A stretch of 64,000 nt of DNA from positions 75,283 through 139,282 of the forward strand of contig NZ_JAGZSD010000008.1 of assembly GCF_018381315.1 (NCBI RefSeq), in the 5' to 3' direction. A program made the translations under genes and the position numbers. The notes beneath the pieces are model-generated. The model worked only from the letters and a program-made list of their open reading frames with translations. It was not told the origin of the DNA and ran no database searches. This stretch comes from Anaerostipes sp. Lineage in GTDB: Bacteria; Bacillota; Clostridia; Lachnospirales; Lachnospiraceae. How positions within the stretch are numbered: the stretch's first letter is position 1; every line of letters starts with the position of its first letter. Shown here one piece after another: positions 34,857 to 42,247 of this stretch.

Positions 34857-36530
34857 TTATTTTTCATTTTCATCGATGATATAATTGGCAATATTGTCTG
34901 CATAGTCTGAAATACGCTCCAGGCTTGTCATCATGTCAATGTAGATTACACCTGCCTCAGGTATGCAGGATTCCCGTTCCAGCCGTTCAATGTGCTGTTT
35001 CCGGTACTGCTTTTCCATCCGGTCAACTTCTTCCTCACCCTCCAGGGCCTGCTTCGCAATTTCCACATCGTCATTTTCAATGGCACGGATAGCATAGTCA
35101 AAAGTTTTAATAACCTGAGCCGTCATTTTGTGCAATTCGTCCTTAGCCAGGTCTGAAAACGCAATTTTATCATCATGCTTCATCTGCATAAATTCAGCAA
35201 TATTTTCGACATGATCGCCGGCTCTCTCAATATCGGATATTGTGTAAAATAAATCTGTAACAATCTTGCTCTGCTTTTCAGTCAGCGCCAGGTTGCTGAT
35301 TTTTACAAGGTATCCTGTAATCATAGTTTCCAGATGGTTGATAACCTTCTCATCTCTGAACACTTTGTCCAGCTGCTTTTCACTGGGCTGCTGATTCACG
35401 GCCTCTTTTGTAACCCGTTTCATATTCTTCAGCACGATATCACCCATGCGCACTACTTCCTTCACAGCATTTTCCACTGCAAAAGAAGGTGTCTCTAAAA
35501 TACGCGGATCCAGATGACGGAGTACCATTTCCTCTACTTCTTCGTCTTCCTCGTCTTCCGGTTCCTCGTGGATGATCAATCCTGACAGTTTTACCAAAAC
35601 ATTGGCAAATGGGAATAACAGCACTGTAACGGACACATTAAAGATAGAGTGGAAAATAGATATCTCCGTACTCGTAATATGCTGCATTGCCATATTATCA
35701 AACACCCCAAAGAAGATTGTCATGATAATACCATAAATGCCGGCCCCGATAATATTAAAGGATAAATGGATCACTGCGGCCCGTTTTGCCGTCTTGTTAG
35801 CCCCTGCACTGGATAAAAGGGCGGTAATACATGTACCGATATTCTGCCCGAGAGTGATAAAAACGGCCGAACGCCAGTTTACAATCCCCTTCATGGCAAG
35901 TGTCTGCAGAATACCTACAGATGCAGAAGAACTCTGAATCACGGCAGTAACTACGGCACCAACCATAATACCCAGAATAGGATTCCCGCCAAGGATCTCA
36001 AATGCTTTTGCAAAGATCGGGCTGCTCTGATAAACTCCGATCGAACTGGACATAAAGGAAAGTCCAATGAATAGTACACCAAAACCAACGGCAATCTCTG
36101 CTTTCTGGTTTAGTTTCTGTTTATTTGAAAAAGTTACAATAAATGCACCGATAGCAAGAATCAAAGGTGCGAAAAACTCCGGTTTTAATGCTCCTGCCCA
36201 TTCGTTGGCTGATACAAGCCATGCGGTGATCGTGGTTCCGACGTTTGCTCCCATGATTACGCCTGCTGCCTGGGTAAGATTCATGATCCCGGCATTTACA
36301 AAACCTACGACCATGACAGTTGTTGCCGAACTGCTCTGGATGATGGCTGTGACCAAAGCTCCCACTAAAACTCCTAAAAAGCGGTTGTTGGTCAGATACC
36401 CCAAAAGCTGCCTCATTTTATTTCCGGCTGTCTTCTGCAGTCCATCTGCCATCACATTCATTCCATAGAGAAACATACCCAGTCCGCCGGCAAAGGCAAA
36501 TAGGTTCCCTATATGATCTAATGTACTCAT
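34857..36530 (-). CDS. Na+/phosphate symporter with PhoU-like tail
   Basis: 557 residues. Two repeated membrane halves with the family motifs ALVTAIIQSSSATTVM (about 60) and VVTAVIQSSSASVGIL (about 200), characteristic of NptA/NptB-type sodium-phosphate cotransporters. Residues about 345-555 are a helical PhoU-like cytoplasmic domain (DIERAGDHVENIAEF). Imports inorganic phosphate. GGAGG ribosome site. Divergent from the PHP phosphatase gene. Confidence 0.93.
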   Translation of the reverse strand: MSTLDHIGNLFAFAGGLGMFLYGMNVMADGLQKTAGNKMRQLLGYLTNNRFLGVLVGALVTAIIQSSSATTVMVVGFVNAGIMNLTQAAGVIMGANVGTTITAWLVSANEWAGALKPEFFAPLILAIGAFIVTFSNKQKLNQKAEIAVGFGVLFIGLSFMSSSIGVYQSSPIFAKAFEILGGNPILGIMVGAVVTAVIQSSSASVGILQTLAMKGIVNWRSAVFITLGQNIGTCITALLSSAGANKTAKRAAVIHLSFNIIGAGIYGIIMTIFFGVFDNMAMQHITSTEISIFHSIFNVSVTVLLFPFANVLVKLSGLIIHEEPEDEEDEEVEEMVLRHLDPRILETPSFAVENAVKEVVRMGDIVLKNMKRVTKEAVNQQPSEKQLDKVFRDEKVINHLETMITGYLVKISNLALTEKQSKIVTDLFYTISDIERAGDHVENIAEFMQMKHDDKIAFSDLAKDELHKMTAQVIKTFDYAIRAIENDDVEIAKQALEGEEEVDRMEKQYRKQHIERLERESCIPEAGVIYIDMMTSLERISDYADNIANYIIDENEK

Positions 36531-36688
36531 TCTTTTTTTCCTCCTGTATTAAACATCCTTAGTTTAACATAAGGTAATTGTTAATTAAAAGTAAAAGTTT
36601 TGTAACTTCTCTGTTTTTCATGTATTTTTTTTAATAATTATATATAATAAGTGTGAAACCGTTCGTAAATATATATAAAGGAGATGCC

Positions 36689-37498
36689 ATGATTCGTTCA
36701 GATTTTCATTTACATACCAGCCACTCATCTGACTCTGAGGCCTCTATGGAATCTATGATCCAAAAGGCCATAGAACTGGGTCTTACTAAAATTTGTTTTA
36801 CCGAGCACCAGGATTTTGATTATCCTGCAAACAGCGAAAACTTTGATTTTCTGCTGGATACCGGTGCATATAAAGCTGAATTGTTTGATTTAAAAGACAA
36901 ATACAAAGATCATATACAGGTCATGTTCGGCACTGAAATCGGACTTATGCCCACAACCTATGACAAATGCAGGGACTTTGCCCGCTCAGAAAATTTTGAC
37001 TTTATCATTGGATCTACCCATATTGTTGACCAAATGGACCCATATGAATCCATATTTTTTGAAACATATCCTGGAAAACAGGGACTTACAAGATATTTAG
37101 AAGTAATTCTTGGCAATGTAAAGACCTACCATGACTACTGTGTCTACGGTCATTTGGATTATGCAGTTCGCTATTGTCCTGATAAGAGCTTTTGTTTTGT
37201 GTATAAGGATTATGCTGACTTAATCGAAGAAATCTTAAAAACAATCATTGAAGACGGCAAAGGAATTGAGGTCAATACAGCCGGTTACAAATACGGCCTT
37301 TCATATCCGAATCCACATCCGGATATATTAAAGCGTTATCTGCAGCTTGGAGGAGAGATTCTGACCATAGGATCAGACGGACACTGTCCGGAACATATGG
37401 CCTATGATTTCTCAAAGCTTCCTGAACTGCTCACTTCTCTTGGTTTTCGTTACTACACCGTATTTCGGGAGCAAAAACCAGAATTTATAAAATTATAA
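36689..37498 (+). CDS. PHP-domain phosphatase, HisK-type histidinol phosphatase family
   Basis: 269 residues from ATG 36689 (AAAGGAG upstream). N-terminal DFHLHTSHSSDSE metal motif, FTEHQDFDYP, GTEIGLM, GSTHIVD, YGHLDYAVRY and the late IGSDGHCPEH: the usual three-metal PHP site. This family includes histidinol-phosphate phosphatase (HisK); with no his genes nearby the exact substrate is uncertain. Single gene closed by a hairpin shared with the convergent gene. Confidence 0.85.
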   Translation: MIRSDFHLHTSHSSDSEASMESMIQKAIELGLTKICFTEHQDFDYPANSENFDFLLDTGAYKAELFDLKDKYKDHIQVMFGTEIGLMPTTYDKCRDFARSENFDFIIGSTHIVDQMDPYESIFFETYPGKQGLTRYLEVILGNVKTYHDYCVYGHLDYAVRYCPDKSFCFVYKDYADLIEEILKTIIEDGKGIEVNTAGYKYGLSYPNPHPDILKRYLQLGGEILTIGSDGHCPEHMAYDFSKLPELLTSLGFRYYTVFREQKPEFIKL

Positions 37499-37503
37499 AA
37501 GAA

Positions 37504-37532
37504 GGGGGATGTCCTTTCGTCAGGACACCCCC
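37504..37532. terminator. Bidirectional terminator between convergent genes
   Basis: Stem GGGGGATGTCC / GGACACCCCC with loop TTTCGTCA, between the plus-strand PHP gene (ending 37498) and minus-strand radical SAM gene (ending 37566). T-rich on the minus side (CTTCTTTT). Confidence 0.75.
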
Positions 37533-37565
37533 TCTTGCCTCTCTATTCTATTCAAATGTTTTTTG

Positions 37566-38435
37566 CTAAAACCCGCGCATCCACTCTTCCTTTAAGTGTA
37601 CATTTCCCTGAATTGCTTCTTCCAGCTGTGCAATCATCCTCTCTCTGTCTTCATTTAAGGTTCCCTTCAGATTAACATAATTCGAGGCATGGTTAGAACG
37701 GAAAATGCATCCCGGACAGTCCATATTTTCCAGCATTACTTTCGTCTCTTTTAAATTGTCGTAAGGGGAGATCAGTTCAAATTCCCCGTTCTGGATTTTC
37801 TCCTCCAGAGGAAGCCCCGGCTCTACCATCAAGGTGAGAAGTCCTACATAATCCGGCTTCATGGCAGACAGAACCTTGCCTGTATCAACTGCATGCTCTC
37901 TCCAAAGTCTTTTTCCTCCAAGGCCTGAAATTGCTGTCACAGACAGCCGTATGCCAGCCTGCTTTATCTTTGCTGCAGCTTCTTTCATCTCCTCCGGAGT
38001 TGCTCCCTTTTTCATAAACTCAAGAACCTGCGCATTTCCTGATTCCAGTCCCATATAGACCATATCCAGTCCGTTTTCTTTCAGTTCACGCAATTCTTCC
38101 TCTTTCTTGATGATAACGCTTCTGGGAGACGCATAGCACGTTACCTGCCGGCATTCCGGGATCTCCTCCCGTATATATTTCAAAATCTCATTGAGATATT
38201 CGTTCTTACAGATCAGGGCATCCCCGTCTGCCAAAAAGATTTTCCCGATTGAGCTGTAATATGCTCTTGCCTCCCTGAAATCAGCTAAAACTTCATCTAA
38301 AGGCCTCATCCTGAAGCTTTTTTCTTTATACATATTACAGAAAATACAATCGTTCTGACTGCATCCAATCGTTACCTGTATGATCAGGCTGTATGCCTCG
38401 CTGGGCGGTCTGTAAACCATTCCTTCGTATTCCAT
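37566..38435 (-). CDS. Radical SAM protein
   Basis: 289 residues from ATG 38435 (GGAGG 8 bp upstream). The cluster motif is GCSQNDCIFCNMY, a CxxxxCxxC variant, followed by a radical SAM barrel with MGLESGNAQVLEFMKKGA and a C-terminal CPGCIFRSNHASN that may be a further Cys site. The CxxxxCxxC form occurs in a well-populated but poorly studied family of HemN/Elp3-like proteins. The start lies 16 bp after the stop of an L,D-transpeptidase-like gene, so they share a transcript. Reaction unknown. Confidence 0.88.
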   Translation of the reverse strand: MEYEGMVYRPPSEAYSLIIQVTIGCSQNDCIFCNMYKEKSFRMRPLDEVLADFREARAYYSSIGKIFLADGDALICKNEYLNEILKYIREEIPECRQVTCYASPRSVIIKKEEELRELKENGLDMVYMGLESGNAQVLEFMKKGATPEEMKEAAAKIKQAGIRLSVTAISGLGGKRLWREHAVDTGKVLSAMKPDYVGLLTLMVEPGLPLEEKIQNGEFELISPYDNLKETKVMLENMDCPGCIFRSNHASNYVNLKGTLNEDRERMIAQLEEAIQGNVHLKEEWMRGF

Positions 38436-38451
38436 TGGTATCTCCTCCTGA

Positions 38452-39132
38452 TTATTTGCGGTAAATACAGATTTTAGCTCCTGGCTCCGCATTTTTTAAT
38501 ATCTTTTTCATGTTTGACTGGCTGACTGCGATACATCCTGCCGTATAAGGCTTCTTACCCTTACAGTGTAAAAAAATTGCAGAGCCCTTCTTATATTTAT
38601 GTTTAGGATTATAGTTTAAAAATAAACCATAATTGTACTGCGGCTTATAACTGATCAAATGCTCTCCTTTGCAGCGGTGCTTCTTTTCTCTTATATCCAC
38701 CAGCCGGTTGTAATATTTTTTATCTCCGCACCAGTAAAGGTATTGGTTCACCTTCGTATATTCCATCTTTGATCCCGGATTCTTTTTGATCCCGAAAGCT
38801 CCTGAAAACCCATAAGTACCGGTTGGGGTTTTCATATCGCCTTCTTTTTTCTTATATATACCTTTTTTTCCTACATAACCTCTGCATTTTAAGATCCGTT
38901 TCCATTTATGATCTCTTTTCTGGTACATATAAACAGCCGCTCTCGACTTCTTTTTGTATTTAACAAAAATCAGCTGTCTGACTTTGCTGTCATACCGGTA
39001 TTGATTCAGTTTTTTCTGCCATACGGACTTTTTATCTGAGGCATAAACAGTCTGTTTTTCGTTTGTTCCAGCCACTGTATTCCAAATAAAAAATGCCATA
39101 AACAATACAACCATCCATCTTTTTGTTTTCAT
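38452..39132 (-). CDS. Exported L,D-transpeptidase (YkuD) family protein
   Basis: 226 residues. Signal peptide (about 1-25), then a lysine-rich region and a YkuD catalytic site FLHCKGKKPYTAGCIAVSQ (His about 190, Cys about 201). Also MKTPTGTYGFSG, the usual substrate-loop start. Such enzymes form 3-3 peptidoglycan cross-links or anchor proteins; a few lysine-rich members may have other roles. Same transcript as the radical SAM gene. Confidence 0.88.
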   Translation of the reverse strand: MKTKRWMVVLFMAFFIWNTVAGTNEKQTVYASDKKSVWQKKLNQYRYDSKVRQLIFVKYKKKSRAAVYMYQKRDHKWKRILKCRGYVGKKGIYKKKEGDMKTPTGTYGFSGAFGIKKNPGSKMEYTKVNQYLYWCGDKKYYNRLVDIREKKHRCKGEHLISYKPQYNYGLFLNYNPKHKYKKGSAIFLHCKGKKPYTAGCIAVSQSNMKKILKNAEPGAKICIYRK

Positions 39133-39268
39133 TCATTGTATTCACCTCTTGGGCTATTATACACAAATACGGAGAAGAAAAAAAGAGGTTTTGGAAATTT
39201 TATTTGTATACAAACTATTTTGATGCAAAATAATAATTTCCTATAAAGTTTAGGAAAAAGCCCGGAAG

Positions 39269-39298
39269 TTGGAGTAGACGTTTTTTTTAGATTATAAT
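39269..39298 (+). promoter_or_regulatory. Promoter of the 7TM histidine kinase operon
   Basis: TTGGAG (39269-39274), 18-bp spacer, TATAAT (39293-39298), about 40 bp before the chosen start. Confidence 0.65.
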
Positions 39299-39337
39299 AG
39301 TATAGAAATGATAAATTTTGAGGGAGGATCTTATGTT

Positions 39338-40786
39338 ATGGGAATCGGCACTTCTAAGGGCATGCCCGGAATCGTCTTATTATTGTTTACTTTTTTTGTA
39401 TGGGTTTTGTTTCTCCTGGTCTATCTCTCAAACAGGAAAAACAGATCAAACCAGTGGTGTGCCTTTGCAGGATTATGCTTCAGCATGGGAGTATTTAAGG
39501 AATACCTTTACTTTTCACTGGATCCGTCCCTGATCGCAGAGTTCTCGTTTTACACGCCCAGGCTTTCCTATCACATATACTCTGTGCTTACGGGAGTTCT
39601 CTATTATCTGGCTATGCCATGTGCTATTATGTTTGGCTTTTATTTCAGCAATTTTGACCAGAGACATCCAAAAAGTTTTCGCTGGCTCAAATTTTTAGTA
39701 TTTGTACCAGCTATTTTATTTTCTGTTGCTTACCCGCTGACAGATACCCGCTTTTATCAGCTCAACAGCCGCACCTACTATATTTTAGCTGCGGTATATA
39801 ACTGGTGCTGCGGTATTTTTATGACTTTCCTTCTGGTCAGCACCTTGATCCGGGAACGTCTCCTTGCCAACTACCGGCAGAGAAAAATGGCGGCTGTTGT
39901 TGTTCTGGCACCGCTTTGGTATTGGCTGTTCAGTGCATTTATTATTCATCTCCTGGGTTTAAAATATCTGTTCAAAGCCTGGCAGGGGAACTTCTTTATT
40001 ATCTTCTTTCTTCTCCTGTATTATATAAAAAATCTGTTTGATGACGGTATATGGGGCACCCGGCTGAAACGGGAAACCTATGACTGGACTGCCAGTGAAA
40101 CTGTCATACAAAAAAATGCACAATATGTCGGTCACGCATTAAAAAATGAGCTTTCTAAAATTGAATGGTGCCTGAGCATCATACAGGAAAAACACACTCG
40201 GGATATTCAGGATGAACTCGAAATCCTTTCCCGTTCTGTATCCCACTTGACTGAGTTCGTCAATAAGACCAAAATCTATTCCGACCATATTTCACTGGAT
40301 ATCAAGGAAACTTCAATCCGCCCTCTGATGGAGGACAGTATTCAAAATATCCCCCCGGAAATGAGAAACGGCATCAGCTTTTCATTGAGCTGTCCTGAGC
40401 AAATGCTTCTGCCCTGTGACCGTTCTCATGTAATGGAGGTTATGAACAATTTGCTGAGCAATGCCATTGAGGCTTCCGCCCCGGGAAGTGAAATCAAAAT
40501 CACCTGCCTGCTGCAGCCCCGCCGCAGACAGGCCGTTATCTCCGTGGAAGACCATGGCTGCGGTATACCCAAAGAAGAGCTTTCCTGCATATTCAATCCC
40601 TATCATACTACAAAGACTACAAACCACCATCTTGGAATTGGCCTTTATTACTGCACAAAAGTGATGAAAGAGCATCAGGGAGCCATCAAAGTAAAAAGTA
40701 TTCCCGGAAGGGGAAGTATCTTTTTTCTCTATTTTCCTTTGAAATACCGTCTGCTGAACAAAAAGAAAGGAACCACACATGAATAA
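39338..40786 (+). CDS. Membrane sensor histidine kinase with 7TM-like sensor
   Basis: 482 residues. About seven hydrophobic helices in residues 10-235, a linker, a dimerisation region with GHALKNELSKIEW (candidate phospho-His about 264), N-box NNLLSNAIEASAPG, G1 DHGCGIP and G2 LGIGLYYC. ATG 39338 is preferred to 39308 because GGGAGG is 10 bp upstream. Overlaps the response regulator gene by 8 bp, a clear cognate pair. Signal unknown. Confidence 0.88.
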   Translation: MGIGTSKGMPGIVLLLFTFFVWVLFLLVYLSNRKNRSNQWCAFAGLCFSMGVFKEYLYFSLDPSLIAEFSFYTPRLSYHIYSVLTGVLYYLAMPCAIMFGFYFSNFDQRHPKSFRWLKFLVFVPAILFSVAYPLTDTRFYQLNSRTYYILAAVYNWCCGIFMTFLLVSTLIRERLLANYRQRKMAAVVVLAPLWYWLFSAFIIHLLGLKYLFKAWQGNFFIIFFLLLYYIKNLFDDGIWGTRLKRETYDWTASETVIQKNAQYVGHALKNELSKIEWCLSIIQEKHTRDIQDELEILSRSVSHLTEFVNKTKIYSDHISLDIKETSIRPLMEDSIQNIPPEMRNGISFSLSCPEQMLLPCDRSHVMEVMNNLLSNAIEASAPGSEIKITCLLQPRRRQAVISVEDHGCGIPKEELSCIFNPYHTTKTTNHHLGIGLYYCTKVMKEHQGAIKVKSIPGRGSIFFLYFPLKYRLLNKKKGTTHE

Positions 40787-41363
40787 CAGTGCCATACGAA
40801 TTTTCATCGTTGAAGATGATCTTGACTTCTGCTATCTGATAAAGAAAACACTGAAGACTCATACAGATTTCGCTGTTCTTGGAGACAGCCAGGACGCTGC
40901 TTCTGCATTAACTTCTGTCAAAGAACTGCAGCCGGATATTGTACTGATGGACTTAAATCTGTCCTCCACAGATCTGGATGGTATTGAGGCAGGAAGGGAG
41001 ATCCGGCTGGCCACAGATGCTAAGATCATCATATTGACTGCTTTTGAGGATCCTGAAATCGTCATCAGTGCCTGCGTCAAATCCTTCGCCTCCGCCTACA
41101 TATTTAAAAGTCAGTTTGAATGTCTGGCAGATTCCATAAGGGCTGCTGCAAAGGGCAGTACCCCTCAGCAGTATCTTATCTGCGCTTCCATTCTATCCTG
41201 CCTGTCTCCGGCAGAAAAGTCTGTCTTTGATCTTATGCTGGGAAAACCCATGGATCTTCAGTCTTCCTCAAAGACGATTGCAAATCAAAAAACTTCTATA
41301 CTAAAAAAACTGGGCCTCAAAAGCCAAAAAGAACTGATCCATATCTTCTCTGATCGTTATTAA
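40779..41363 (+). CDS. Response regulator, NarL/LuxR-like, partner of 39338-40786
   Basis: 194 residues. Receiver domain (about 1-125: VEDDLDF, phospho-acceptor Asp in VLMDLNLS, Lys replaced at the usual site by IFKSQFE), then a short helix-turn-helix (about 140-190) with LSPAEKSVFDLMLGK and SSSKTIANQKTSILKKLGLKS, a degenerate LuxR-type pattern. Starts inside the kinase gene. Targets unknown. Confidence 0.87.
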   Translation: MNNSAIRIFIVEDDLDFCYLIKKTLKTHTDFAVLGDSQDAASALTSVKELQPDIVLMDLNLSSTDLDGIEAGREIRLATDAKIIILTAFEDPEIVISACVKSFASAYIFKSQFECLADSIRAAAKGSTPQQYLICASILSCLSPAEKSVFDLMLGKPMDLQSSSKTIANQKTSILKKLGLKSQKELIHIFSDRY

Positions 41364-41394
41364 CAAAGTGGACAAACCCAACTTGAAATAACAA

Positions 41395-41415
41395 AGAGGG
41401 GCGTTTATCGCCCCT
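41395..41415. terminator. Hairpin between response regulator and amidase genes
   Basis: GAGGGGCG-ttta-TCGCCCCTC hairpin between the plus-strand regulator and the minus-strand amidase; weak T-tracts on both sides. Probably ends both transcripts. Confidence 0.6.
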
Positions 41416-42247
41416 CCTCTGTCTCCATTTCCTTGAAGTACCGGTCAATTCCGTCTGCGGTCCCTTCCGCCATCTTTTTCTGGAATTTTTTATTTTTCAT
41501 CGCCAAATCATCTTTTTGATTACTCATAAACCCCATTTCCAGGATTGTTACCGGCATGGAAGCCCAGTTTATGCCGCTCATCTGATCTGTCAATATGACT
41601 CCGCGGTTTTTCATGCCTGTAACCCTGCAGTACTCATCCAAAACACTTCTGGAAAGTTTCTGTGACTTTTCTGCCAGCTTTGCCGCATATGGATTATTTT
41701 TAGAAGGCGCCATAGAAAGAGCCCCCCGCACAGTATGATCTTCTGAACCGTTTGCGTGTATCCTGATAAAAATGTCTGCCCCTTTGTCTTCTGCAAATTT
41801 TGCCCGTTCTGCATTGCTGATATTTACATCTGCTCTTATCCGGGTCATATGCACTGTATATCCTCTTTTTATGAGTTCTGTCCTGAGTTTGTTTGAGACC
41901 ATAAGAGTCAATTCATATTCATCTAAGCCGGACACAACACCGCTGGTTCCGGACGATACCTTGGGTTTCGTTTCTTTAGCCCCCGGACCAATAGGTTCCT
42001 GAGAAGCGTCCTGTTTTCTTTGATGTCCCGGATCAATGACTATCACATACCTTCTCTCCGTTTTTTCTTTTTGTGTTGTTTTCTTCTCTGTCTTTTGTTT
42101 TGTTTGATCAGAAGAAACTGTCCTCTTGTCAGCAGAAGACAGTTCCATTCTGTCTGCTTTCCCCGCAAAATATAAAATGACAGTTCCTATAACTGCCAGA
42201 CATGCCAATATGACAGCAGCAGTCATGATTTTTGTTGTCTTATTCAT
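41405..42247 (-). CDS. N-acetylmuramoyl-L-alanine amidase, Amidase_3 family
   Basis: 280 residues. One N-terminal membrane helix (about 7-27), a Lys/Glu/Thr linker, and an Amidase_3 domain with VIDPGHQ, the zinc and catalytic residues in EYELTLMVSNKL and RIHANGSED, and VTILEMGFMSN (catalytic Glu). Cuts the bond between MurNAc and the stem peptide. Its start overlaps the stop of the kinase gene by 4 bp, so it is the last gene of the phosphosignalling operon and a likely output of it. Confidence 0.92.
   Translation of the reverse strand: MNKTTKIMTAAVILACLAVIGTVILYFAGKADRMELSSADKRTVSSDQTKQKTEKKTTQKEKTERRYVIVIDPGHQRKQDASQEPIGPGAKETKPKVSSGTSGVVSGLDEYELTLMVSNKLRTELIKRGYTVHMTRIRADVNISNAERAKFAEDKGADIFIRIHANGSEDHTVRGALSMAPSKNNPYAAKLAEKSQKLSRSVLDEYCRVTGMKNRGVILTDQMSGINWASMPVTILEMGFMSNQKDDLAMKNKKFQKKMAEGTADGIDRYFKEMETEEGR

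Noticed and set aside
36560..36640. TTAACA / TGTTAA pair upstream of the phosphate symporter as a Pho-box
   Set aside because: Only one direct and one inverted hexamer with poor spacing; not convincing.
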